Assembly: GCA_004000155.1 (NCBI GenBank)
Contig: RCSS01000637.1
Span: 1 to 25,865 of the forward strand
Direction of reading: 5' to 3'
From: Tubulinosema ratisbonensis
Taxonomy: Eukaryota > Microsporidia > Tubulinosematidae
Length of the DNA: 25,865 nucleotides
Position numbers and translations under genes: made by a program. Shown here in pieces: positions 8,632 through 17,691 of the stretch. The notes under the pieces are model-generated. The model saw nothing but the letters and a program-made list of their open reading frames with translations. It had not been told where the DNA came from and ran no database searches. Position 1 is the first letter of the stretch. Each line of letters opens with the position of its first letter.

Positions 8632-10380
8632 ATGGATTTAAGATCTCAAGAATTAGAATTAATTTACAACAATCTTACTTTAGAGAATCAAAACAATAAA
8701 ATATTAGACAATGTCAATGGAAAAATCAAACCATCTAGCATGACAGCCTTATTAGGTACTAGCGGAGCAGGAAAGACCTCTTTAATGAATTCTTTGGCTG
8801 GAAGAATACCTCCTAATTTGGTTTTAAGTGGGAGTGTGAATGTTAATGGCAGACCTAGAAATCCTAATTTATGGCCAGAAATGATTGGTTACGTAGAGCA
8901 AGAACTATTCGCTTATGACAATCAAACTGTTTATGAAACTTTAAGCTTAGTTTGTAAATTTAAGAGTGCTAGTTTAAGTAAAGTGGATCGAATTTTAGAT
9001 GTTTTAAATCTAACTCCTTCTAAACAAAGGTTTATGAACGAATTATCTGGCGGAGAGAGAAAAAGAGTGAGCATAGGGATTGAATTAATTGGCAATCCAA
9101 GCATTTTATTTTTAGATGAACCTACTAGTGGCTTAGATTCATTCAATGCTATTAATATTTTAGAAACACTGAGTAAATTAAAAGAATTGGGTAAATCTAT
9201 TGTCATAACAATCCATCAACCTTCGTTTAAAATGTTACAATATTTTGATAATGTAATTTTGATGGGGAAAGGGGCTGTCATATTTGATGGTAAATTACAA
9301 GGCTGTGTGGATTTTTTTAAAGAAAACGGGTATGAATGCCCAGAATATACAAATCCAACAGATTACTTCTTAGAAACAATTAGCATCAACACAACCTCAA
9401 AAGAATTGGAAAGAGATTCTTTGCAAAGATTAGCAAAACTAAAAGAAGCTTGGCAAAATAAAAAAATAAATTATGAGATCACAAAGAACGAAGAAATCAG
9501 ATCAAAATATAAAATAATAAATTATACAGCTTTTCTTCCTTTACTGTTAAGAAATTTTAGAGCTTTAAGAAGAGACACTGCGTATATAAAAATTGAAGTG
9601 ATCCAAAAAACAGTCTTTTTTATTTTGATTGGTTGTACTTTTTTACAATTAGATTTTACACAACAAGGCGTACAAAGCAGAGCAGGAGTAATCATTTTTA
9701 TAATTTTGAATGCTATGTTTGGCACATGTGGACCTATTTTTAATTTATTTGCCATTGAGAAAAAAATTATTACCAGAGAAAGAAAGAGTGGTTTTTACGA
9801 TGGGTTTAGTGCATTTACAGCCAAATATGTTGTACAGGTAATATCCACTGCCATCACAGGCATTTATTACATTACTGCTTTGTATTGGATGGTTGGATTG
9901 AATAATAATTTTGCGCACTTTCTGAAATTTTTGCTAGTACAAATTTCTATTATGTTTTTTGCTGCTGCGTTCGGACTGACTGTAAGTGCGGCCACTCCAA
10001 ATCAATCAGTTGCACAAGTGGTAGGTACTTTGATAATAATTGTTTTTACTGTCTTTGGATGCTTCTTTTCTAACCCTGATACCATTCCTAGTTGGTTAAG
10101 GTGGTTAATTTGGCTAAGCCCAGTGAACTATGCTTTTAGAGCATCTATGCAATCAATCTTTCACAACCAAACTTTTATTTGTGAGAACCAAAATCAAGGA
10201 TGTTTAAAGACAGGACAAGATGTTTTAGATAAGTATAATATTAATAAAGTGGATGCATGGGCTTGTATTTTTATAATATGGGGATTTACTTTGTTTGTGA
10301 TAATTTTAGGTGCATTTATTTTACATTTCTCTACGATGTTGCAAGTTTCTATGGAAAAAAAGAAAAAAGAAGAGGTTTAA
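8632..10380 (+). CDS. ABCG (White/BCRP-like) ABC half-transporter
   Basis: A 582-aa ABC half-transporter with the reverse NBD-TMD order that defines the ABCG subfamily. The nucleotide-binding domain shows Walker A GTSGAGKT (42-49), Q-loop Gln90, signature LSGGERKRVSIG (138-149), Walker B ILFLDE (158-163), D-loop SGLDS and H-loop His195 (IHQPS), all intact, so it should hydrolyse ATP. The membrane domain has about six segments (near 326-341, 352-373, 398-420, 430-453, 461-481, 543-565). A short loop before the last one carries an N-Q-T sequon (Asn512) and Cys517/Cys524, as in the external loop of ABCG proteins. The C-terminus is Lys/Glu-rich. Half-transporters must dimerise; no second copy is in the window. 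Substrate (lipid, nucleoside, drug or other) cannot be read from sequence. Microsporidia are known to encode several ABCG-type half-transporters. An AATAAA lies at 10391-10396, just after the stop. Confidence 0.95.
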   Translation: MDLRSQELELIYNNLTLENQNNKILDNVNGKIKPSSMTALLGTSGAGKTSLMNSLAGRIPPNLVLSGSVNVNGRPRNPNLWPEMIGYVEQELFAYDNQTVYETLSLVCKFKSASLSKVDRILDVLNLTPSKQRFMNELSGGERKRVSIGIELIGNPSILFLDEPTSGLDSFNAINILETLSKLKELGKSIVITIHQPSFKMLQYFDNVILMGKGAVIFDGKLQGCVDFFKENGYECPEYTNPTDYFLETISINTTSKELERDSLQRLAKLKEAWQNKKINYEITKNEEIRSKYKIINYTAFLPLLLRNFRALRRDTAYIKIEVIQKTVFFILIGCTFLQLDFTQQGVQSRAGVIIFIILNAMFGTCGPIFNLFAIEKKIITRERKSGFYDGFSAFTAKYVVQVISTAITGIYYITALYWMVGLNNNFAHFLKFLLVQISIMFFAAAFGLTVSAATPNQSVAQVVGTLIIIVFTVFGCFFSNPDTIPSWLRWLIWLSPVNYAFRASMQSIFHNQTFICENQNQGCLKTGQDVLDKYNINKVDAWACIFIIWGFTLFVIILGAFILHFSTMLQVSMEKKKKEEV

Positions 10381-11463
10381 GCATTGATTTAATAAATGTA
10401 ATTTAGATTAGTTTCCCAATAATAACTTATATAATCATAATTTATTTACTTATTTGTTTATAAGTTAATAAAATTTTCAATATTTCTTACAGTAAAAAAA
10501 CATTCCTTCTTTACCTCTTTTAAATATTTTTTAAAAATTAATATTTTTAATAATCGAATAATTTTTTTAAAAATAACACAGTGTTTTATTTTTCACTAAA
10601 CTTCAAAAATAAAAAAGTAAATGTTTTTTTCGAAGAATAAAATGAAGTAGAATGATAAGATTTAATTTTAACAATTTATTTTATTAATAACATTTTTTGT
10701 AAAAATAATAAAATATTTTAACTTGTTCCTTAAACTTTCTAATGAAAACACGTTTAATTAACAAAGTGTATCCCTAAAATTGTACAATTTCTATTAAAAA
10801 AATATTTTTTTAAATATAAATATTATATTTTTATTAATTTATTTTTAAAAATCATTTCTTTATTTTTATTTCAAAAATGTATTTATAAAAAAATATAATC
10901 ATTTTTTAGTTTTATTTTGACAAATAAACCTTAAAAATTAAATATTAAAAATATTATTTATTTATTTAACATAAATTATAAAAAAATATTTTCGAGATTT
11001 ATTTTTTCTTTCCTCTCTAACTCTTAAAAACATTTGATCATTAAATAAATTTATAAACTAATTTTTATCACTAAGTTATAAAATGTAGTATTATTAGTGA
11101 AAATATAAATAAAAAAAAGAATATTCTTTGGAATTAAATAAATAAAATATTGTAAATTTTATTAAAAATTAGTATTTTTTATTTTTATTTTAAATTAGAA
11201 TTTTTAACATAAAAAACAGAAAACTTAATTTTTTAAAAGAAATAAAAAATTCTTTATTTTTATAAACAAATTAAATATTCTATTATAAAATTAAAAAAGA
11301 TATTTTTTTATTCTCATCTCCTTTAAAAAAAGAAAAAAAGAAAACAACATTTAAAATTAACAAAATACTTTTTTGTAAAAAAAATGTAAACTAATAATTT
11401 TATTAAAAAATTTTGAAAAAAAAATTGAAATTAAATTTACATCCAAATTAAAAAAATTTTTTA
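10381..11463. other. Intergenic AT-rich DNA between ABCG and the basic-protein gene
   Basis: About 1.1 kb of nearly pure A/T tracts. It contains the ABCG gene's presumptive AATAAA at its start. I see no ORF, RNA gene or clear repeat. Near its right end, the TTAAAAAAA run about 24 nt before the ATG at 11472 is the only TATA-like candidate for the next gene. Confidence 0.6.
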
Positions 11464-11471
11464 CCCCTTCA
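11464..11471 (+). promoter_or_regulatory. CCC-type start-site motif of the basic-protein gene
   Basis: CCCCTTCA directly precedes the ATG at 11472. It matches the CCC elements at 2356 and 4018 in sequence and spacing and supports 11472, not 11662, as the true start of the downstream gene. Confidence 0.6.
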
Positions 11472-13050
11472 ATGACAAGCCCAGCCGACGACAGTTTAAA
11501 AGAATCATTTACAACTGACCAAACTAAAATCACTTGTGAACCGATGCCAGAAAAAAAGAGACGCGGCAGAAAGCGTAAGATACCAGTTATTGATTTGATA
11601 ACANNAAAGTTAGANTGAAGAAAATATTAAAAATGACGAGATTACAAGATCGGAAGAAAAAATGATTGAAGAAAAGAAGGATGAAGATAAGGTTGTTGAG
11701 GAAGGGATTGAAGAGTTGATGAAGGATGATACACACTTTTTGAATGATGAAGACGGATATAACAGTCTAACCAATGAGGATACCAACGAGAAGGCTGAAA
11801 ATACTGTAGAATCAAAGGAAGAGGCACCAAGGAAGAAAAGGAAATACAAGAAAAGAAAGTCTAAAGAGAAGGAAATTGAGAAGAAACATAAAAAATTTAG
11901 AAGGATAAAAAAGGAGGAAGAAAATGAAAAGGAGAATATTTTAGGAACAATTTGGATTATTTCTTCTGCCAACCCTTATTTCGAATCTAAAACATCGAAA
12001 AGTGAATTTAATTTGTGTTTGTGGGGAAATGTGTTAAAAAATGGAAGAGAAGAAAGAAGCTTTTTTGTTCAGTATAATAGTTTAGTCAGCAAATCTCAGG
12101 TAGAAACAGACTTTTTGGGGTGTAAGGTAAATAAAGTCACGCAAGATTTGGTAGAAAGTTTTAAAGAATTTTGTTCTGAAGAAAGGATTGGTGATTTAGA
12201 AGGAAACGGAAAAGGATTAACTAAATTTATTGAACGCATACGTCAATCAGACGGATTTGACTGGGACCAATCGGATTTTTTTAAAATCAAAGGAAAAGAA
12301 GAATCCTCAACGCACGTTTCTAGAAACTTTCACCGAAATCCTAACTTTTCTAAGTTAAAATTTTACTTTTTTATGGGCAGGCAAGACATGTCATTGCCGG
12401 AATTGCCTTATAGAATATACGAAGAGAAAAATGTGTATAGGAGAAATAACAAATCAGCCTGGAATGGTTATTTTTCTCAAGAATGCCTTGTTTTTGAATA
12501 TTTTTCTACTGAAGAATTTATTAAAACACTGAATGATATTTATTTATCACCCAATTTTTGTCATATTGAGGGAATTTTTGTGTTTGGTTATGAAGACATT
12601 ATTTCTAAATTAGATAGAGAAAGTCTTTTTTTAAATGCTCATTTTGACAAAGATATCATCAAAAGGAACACCGAAGAAATTTATGAATTAGATTGGAGCA
12701 GTGATGCAATGTCAGTGGAGATTACTTGTTTAAAAAAAGTTCGCCCTGAAATGAGTTTAGAGATTCCTCTTGCTTCATTTTTAGATCAAGTCTTGGTTTG
12801 TAAAACAATTTCTTCTGCGATAATAGGCATTACGAATACGAANAAAAAAATGAAAGGTAAAAAAATTATTTTACCTTTGAATGTTAAAGATTTCTGTACT
12901 GGCCTTTTTATAAAATTAAAGGATGCAGGGTATTCTACAGAAGAAGCGACTGATATTGTTAAAGGGACATGTGCATCCAAGCATTTGGATTATGATATTC
13001 ATCACGAAGAAGAAGAAATTAGAAAATTAGAAGATTTACTTTACAATTAA
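11472..13050 (+). CDS. Basic, probably nuclear protein of unknown family; N-terminus split by ambiguous bases
   Basis: The uninterrupted ORF from the ATG at 11662 gives 462 aa. In another frame, an ATG at 11472 behind a CCC start motif opens 48 codons that reach TGA at 11616, right after an ambiguous base at 11615. If that N is a spurious base, the two frames join and the protein is about 525 aa. Seen: a basic cluster KKRRGRKRK (28-36), which resembles an AT-hook or nuclear localisation signal; an acidic stretch; a long Lys/Arg-rich segment (about 119-147); then a folded-looking region of about 370 residues with alternating hydrophobic and aromatic strands and no motif I recognise; and an acidic C-terminal end. 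A further N (12843) affects one codon only (Lys or Asn). An AATAAA overlaps the stop. Nuclear, perhaps DNA-binding, is inference from composition. It is also possible that the frame break is real, making a pseudogene or a gene starting at 11662. Confidence 0.75.
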
Positions 13051-13284
13051 TAAATTTATTGATTAATAATTCTTTAAAATAAGAACAATGTTCTTAAAAT
13101 TTAATTTTTGGTTTGCAATTTTTTTAGAATACTAATCTTGTAAAATGTCTTTATTTTTTAAAGAATAAGACGTTTTTTATCTTTAATTTAACGAAAATAA
13201 AGGAGAAATCAATTCAGAAAAAAATTGAATCTAATTGGTTTCAAATAAAAAAACCTGATATGACGTTAAATCGAAAAAAAAGTA

Positions 13285-13290
13285 TATAAA
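13285..13290 (+). promoter_or_regulatory. TATA box of the 72-aa membrane protein gene
   Basis: TATAAA (within TATATAAAC) starts exactly 27 nt before the ATG at 13312. No CCC motif is present. The same exact spacing at unrelated genes makes this a convincing promoter and supports the small ORF as a gene. Confidence 0.65.
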
Positions 13291-13311
13291 CTTTTGTAAT
13301 ACACACTTAAC

Positions 13312-13530
13312 ATGAAACTGATGTGTATGATAATTTTGGGAGTCGGTGTACTTGCAATAATAGCTGTGGTAGGCTGGATTATGCTTAGAGGTAAAGGTGA
13401 AGGATCTGGTGGAGGATCTAGCGGCGCTTTCGGTGCTCCCGCCGGTGGATCATCTGGTGATAAAAAAGAAACTGCTGGTGATAAGAAAGAACCAGCTGGC
13501 GGTGCTGGAGAACCACCAAAAGAAAAGTAG
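13312..13530 (+). CDS. Small membrane-anchored Gly/Ser/Ala-Lys-rich protein (72 aa)
   Basis: A 72-aa ORF with two parts. Residues 1-25 (starting MKLMCMIILGVGVLAIIAVV) form a strong hydrophobic segment, either an uncleaved signal anchor or a signal peptide. Residues 26-72 are low-complexity and rich in Gly, Ser, Ala, Pro and Lys, with a short tandem repeat (GDKKETA then GDKKEPA) and a charged C-terminus. The codons are markedly richer in G/C than the surroundings, so a chance ORF is unlikely. It has its own TATA box at -27 and an AATAAA at 13559-13564. Arg26/Lys28 just after the hydrophobic segment would favour a cytoplasmic C-terminus if it is a single-pass membrane protein. I recognise no family. 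The design is compatible with a spore-surface, polar-tube or host-interface protein, but nothing proves this. Confidence 0.7.
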   Translation: MKLMCMIILGVGVLAIIAVVGWIMLRGKGEGSGGGSSGAFGAPAGGSSGDKKETAGDKKEPAGGAGEPPKEK

Positions 13531-14060
13531 TTTTGAATCAAAATAGTAAATGATGTTAAATAAAGTGTTTACAAAACTTTGGTTGATAAAATTTTGATTT
13601 TTTACTTAACAGCCAATCAAAATTAATTCTTAAACGAATTAAATTTTTTACGTAAAACTATTGATTTATCAAACAGATATTGATTTTTTATAGAATTTTT
13701 TAAAATATTGTATTGGTTCATTTACAAAATTAAATTTTTTTCAAAAAATAATATTTTGTAATAGGTTTAATTTTTCAAATAAATTTACCGGAATGAATTA
13801 TTACTATTTTTCTTAATTGTTTTAATTCAATAAAATAAAAAAAAGATAATTATCTAATATTTTATTGAATTAAAAAAAAGACTAAAAGTTAGTTTTAATT
13901 GAAAAAATTATGTTAGATTTTTATGTTATAAGAAACAATTTTAAAATAAATAAAATATTTTTGATTTAAAAATAAAATGAATTGAATTAAACATTTCTAA
14001 TTAAAAATTTAAAATATTTTTTAATTCAAAAAATTATAAAACAATTTGAAGATCTTTTTA

Positions 14061-14168
14061 ATGTTTGAAACAACCGGACCTATTTACCTGGTGAAACCAC
14101 AAATATTTCGGAGGCGATATTTGAAAAAAATTTTAAATTCAACATATAAATTAGTTTATAGTATTTAA
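14061..14168 (+). other. Possible small ORF (35 aa) with TATA box
   Basis: An ATG at 14061 opens 35 codons starting M-F-E-T-T-G-P-I-Y-L, with a basic centre (FRRRYLKK) and richer G/C than its flanks. TATAAAAC starts at 14035, 26 nt upstream, nearly the -27 spacing seen at the well-supported genes. No homology is recognised. It may be a small gene, the head of a broken gene, or chance. Confidence 0.25.
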
Positions 14169-14592
14169 ATAAAAAATATTTTACAAAAATAAATACCACT
14201 GTAGAAACATATAAAAATCATGTTTATGTAAATTGTAACATACAGCTTGGATACCCTTAAGAGCTTGACTGCTTATCGATTTACATTTCTAAACAGAGTT
14301 TCAAATTAAATATTGGAAAAAATAATAAATTATACAAATTCTTAATTGTAAACGTTTAACTCTGAATGTCATTTCACTTTTTATATTTGTATTTTAAAAT
14401 GAGTTCTTAATGAACTTTTTAATTTCTATTTGCAAATGAAATCTCAGATGAAAACACAAAAATCATTTAAAAAACCTCTTAAAAAAGATCTAAAGAAAGA
14501 ATAAAATATTATGAACACACTAAATTTTTTAATTATTCTGTTTAAATACATAAAATTATTTTTTACTCTTAGAAAATTTTTAAACATCACAT

Positions 14593-15348
14593 TTAGATTG
14601 GCAATATAAATATTTTTCTTTTTTTACAAGTACCTTCTTTTTCCATAAGAATAGAAGTATTTTTATCATCTACAAAAAACTTCTCGTGAATAAAGTAGCT
14701 ATCAAAAAGTTTTAAATTTAAAGTTTGCTTATATTTAATACTTTTATAAACTATTTTGATCAGCTTTTGTAAAAAAATTGCTTATGTATATGTGATGATA
14801 TTTTCGAGAATTTTATAATTTTAGATTTTGTTTTTTCCTAATTTTTTTACTTTTAATTTTATTGGAGGCTCATTTTTTGAAGATTTTAATACATTTACAA
14901 TCTTAATATTATTTAATACTTTAATTGTTCAAAAGTTTATTGCACATTAGCAAAAAACGCTTTTTTTGGATATTGCTTCACAATAAAAAAATCTAATAAA
15001 ATTTGTTAGATAAACTATTTTTTAATTTGTTTTCTATTTAAAATGCTTAATTCGATTACAGTATTTTTTTGATGTTTTAAAAAACTTTAGATTTAACATT
15101 AGCTTTTTCTAGAAAAAAGTATTTATTTTTCATAAGACCTTTCTTGAGATAAAAATTATGAGAAATATTTTGTAAAATATAATAAAAATAAATAAATTAT
15201 TTGCTTAAACATTTATTTCGGTTATCTTCCACACCAAATAGCCCGTGTAACATATTATAACACTATTAATATGTTTTTTCCTTGTATTCCTTTTTACTAA
15301 GGGGTTGACATTATCCCGAGAAGTTGCTAATTTACCCAACTTTGGATA
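14593..15348 (-). pseudogene. Possible decayed gene of unknown family (minus strand)
   Basis: On the minus strand, 15348-15205 is open for 47 codons, then in other frames open stretches continue, and one frame from about 14930 to 14593 is open for roughly 110 codons with only two stops. The last 62-codon piece (14781-14593) lacks an early ATG and contains mixed residues such as FDSYFIHEKFFVDD and LMEKEGTCKKRK that look less random than the flanking DNA. No family is recognised. In DNA this AT-rich, open stretches of this length also arise by chance, so this is a weak call. Confidence 0.25.
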
Positions 15349-16149
15349 TTATAAAAAAAATTTCTTTTAAATTCTCCTTCTCATAGGTATTATGGGTATT
15401 TTTTTATTTGAAGTAGGCATCAAAAATTTTACGAAATATTTATTTAATTGTTAATTTTTACTTTTAAATTAAAAAAAACTGCTCTTTGCAATTTTTTCTC
15501 TTAAAAATGTGTTTAAACTATTTTAGAAAACAATAGAAGACAGATTCTTAAAATATTAAATTATGTGATATTTTTTATTTATCAGATAAGGATTCTCTTA
15601 TGATCATATTTCTTTGAATGCTCATGAAATCTTTATGTGTTTGCATTTCCAATTAGTTTTAAAATAGTGTTTCATTAATTTAGAATAGTATCAAGTTTAT
15701 TAAGGAATAGTTGTAGGTTTAAAAAAATGAATTTAATTACTATTGATTTTAAAAAAGTGGCAATAAAAATACATAATCAATTTTAAAAAGAGTTTCTATC
15801 TTCCTTGTAATTTCTGTGTTATTTTTTTATTTAAAGATTTTAGAACATACAATTTTTTGTAATATAAAACGTTTCTTATATAAGTATTTTTCGGCACATC
15901 TTTAGAGCATTTGATAAATAAATATATTTTTTCGCTAACCTTAATGCGCTACCGTGTCCTTAGACGGTTACAAAAATATTTAAGTTTCCTATGATTTGAT
16001 CAAAATATTTTATATAGAAGGTATAGATAAAAGATCTTCGTAAGAATTGTAACTGGTCGATTCTCAAATTTAGATAAAATAAAAATTAAATAAATTTAAA
16101 AATATTTATATAAATTATATAGATAAAAATGCTTAAATTAAATATTGGC

Positions 16150-17560
16150 ATAAGCTTTAAAACAGAGTTTTTTGATCATAAAAAACAAGCTCGCTTAAAT
16201 TGAAGAAAGCATCAATTCCATAATCTAAATCATTATACCTACTTAAAAATTCAAAAGGGGTGTTTTAATCTTATATACTGTTTTTTTGAGGTATGGTGTT
16301 AGTTTTTTTATTCTTATAACTTTTATTCTGATATTATCTTCCTCATGTTTTAATTTGCCTATCAATAAGTGTAAAGAATATCTAGAGATGTTAAAAGTAG
16401 ATTAAAAAGCATTGTGCCATCCTTCAGTAGCATTGTTAGTGCCAGGTACTCCGGAATAAAAAGGTTTTCATAATGCAAAATCTCAGTAGAATATCTGGGT
16501 GCAGTTTCTTGCGTACCTAAAAAGTAAATAAAAAATAATTCAACAAACCATCTAAACAAGGAGGAAAATCACTGTCAGTTTTTAAAAAATTAAAATATTC
16601 ACGAATGCTACTACGTTCAACGAAAATTAATGCTAAAAGGAATCTCAAAACTTTCTAACACTATTGTCTAGATTAAAACATGATTGAAGTCCTATTTTAG
16701 TAACCTTCTGAACATAGTTTGCCCAAAATGAAACAAGCAAAAAGAAATTGTAGAAAAATGGAAAATTTTTTAAAAGCTGAAATTGAAGAAATTTTATTCC
16801 GACATAAGTAATGTAACAAAAAAATTCCAGTCAGTTGTATTGAAACTGTAAACATTATTTTGTAAGATTATTTCTTTTTGTTTTTTAAAAAATAAACACA
16901 CAAAGGAAAAGATGAGAGTTTTTGATTTAATTAATTGTGTATAATTGACAATAAGATTTAGCAACTATGCTTAAGGTGTCGTCATTACACCACGTTGAGT
17001 TGTTTTTTAATTTTTTAACAAGCAATCTGAAAAAAATACTAAAAAGTTCTCATTTTGAAGTAACTTGTTATAATTGTCAATCTCAAACCTGTAAAACTGT
17101 TGATTTGTATAAGTTTGTTTTAAGTACTGATAGTTTAAAATTAGGATTTAAGCACTGAGGCGGATTTTCTTTTTGCTTTAAAGTTTCTCAAAATTTTATA
17201 TATTGTGTCGAATTCGTTAAAGAAACAATGGCAACTACATCGACTCTCCTTAATACAACATTAACTTAACTATTTGTCTTACTGATTCATGCCTCGAATC
17301 GATTGAATTTTTCATCTCAGATATTTTAATTTTTTTATTGCTTCCGCTTTGTTTTACTCATGATTATGCCCAGGATACACATTAAATCTATCTAAATTAT
17401 CGCAATGATCTAAGCAGGATTTGCCTTTGTATTACAATTTTTTTTACAATACCATGAAACATCCAAACTGTCTGTTTGTACCTTTTTGTACACAGAATAA
17501 TCCATATCTAAAAAATCCCTTTCTAGCAAATTTGAATTTAGATTTTCATTATAATTATCC
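16150..17560 (-). mobile_element. Relic of a FLYWCH/MULE-type transposase
   Basis: Reading leftward, pieces of one transposase appear in the right order but in shifting frames with stops. (1) 17545-17354: a FLYWCH-type zinc finger, with Y-x-V-Y-K-K, then W-Y-C-x4-C (Trp at 17452-17454) and a closing H-N-H at 17360-17368. (2) 16728-16648: FWANYVQKVTKIGL...LD.SVRKF, resembling the MULE 'F-x-x-x-x-x-K-x-GL' segment. (3) 16635-16516: ALIFVERSSIREYFNFL...YF. (4) In an adjacent frame, YFLGTQETAPRYSTEIL at about 16526. (5) 16440-16405: TNNATEGWHNAF, the very characteristic MULE C-terminal motif. (6) 16264-16172: RYNDLDYGIDAFFNL, compatible with the C-terminal tail. No intact ORF remains, so it is inactive. 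Terminal inverted repeats and target-site duplications were not found by eye; boundaries are approximate. Confidence 0.8.
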
Positions 17561-17691
17561 TTAAACCTCTATACTTTGATATTTTTATATAAAACTACCT
17601 CCTTATAAGGTTATATAAATTTTTTATTTAAAAACCACTAAAAAAAATTTGTACAAGACAATTTCTAAATATAATCAAAAATTTTACCCTT

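Larger units (their letters stand above)
13531..16149. other. 2.6-kb AT-rich region with possible decayed gene fragments
   Basis: After the presumptive AATAAA of the 72-aa gene, this region is mostly A/T tracts. Items of note, listed separately: a 35-codon ORF at 14061-14168 with a TATA box at -26, and colinear minus-strand open stretches between 14593 and 15348. Positions 15935-15970 (minus strand) carry a tRNA D-arm-like word (GGTAGCGC) but no full cloverleaf. No intact gene is visible. Confidence 0.5.

Noticed and set aside
10391..10396. AATAAA sites after genes as separate terminator features
   Set aside because: AATAAA is common by chance in DNA this AT-rich; the sites are mentioned in the gene entries but not called as features.
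13266..13541. 91-codon proline-rich minus-strand ORF
   Set aside because: It is the antisense shadow of the Gly/Ser/Ala-rich 72-aa gene, which has the TATA box and AATAAA on the plus strand.
15935..15970. tRNA-like word on the minus strand (GGTAGCGC, resembling a D-loop/D-stem)
   Set aside because: The matching 5' half of the D-stem does not pair, and no anticodon arm or GTTCnA-type T-arm follows at the right distance.
16362..16559. 65-codon minus-strand ORF as an independent gene
   Set aside because: Part of its translation (YFLGTQETAPRYS) matches the transposase relic, and the next piece (TNNATEGWHNAF) continues in another frame, so it is a fragment of the mobile element.
16967..17158. 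63-codon plus-strand ORF
   Set aside because: It lies antisense inside the MULE relic, has no TATA at -27 and no recognisable motif; the minus strand explains this DNA better.
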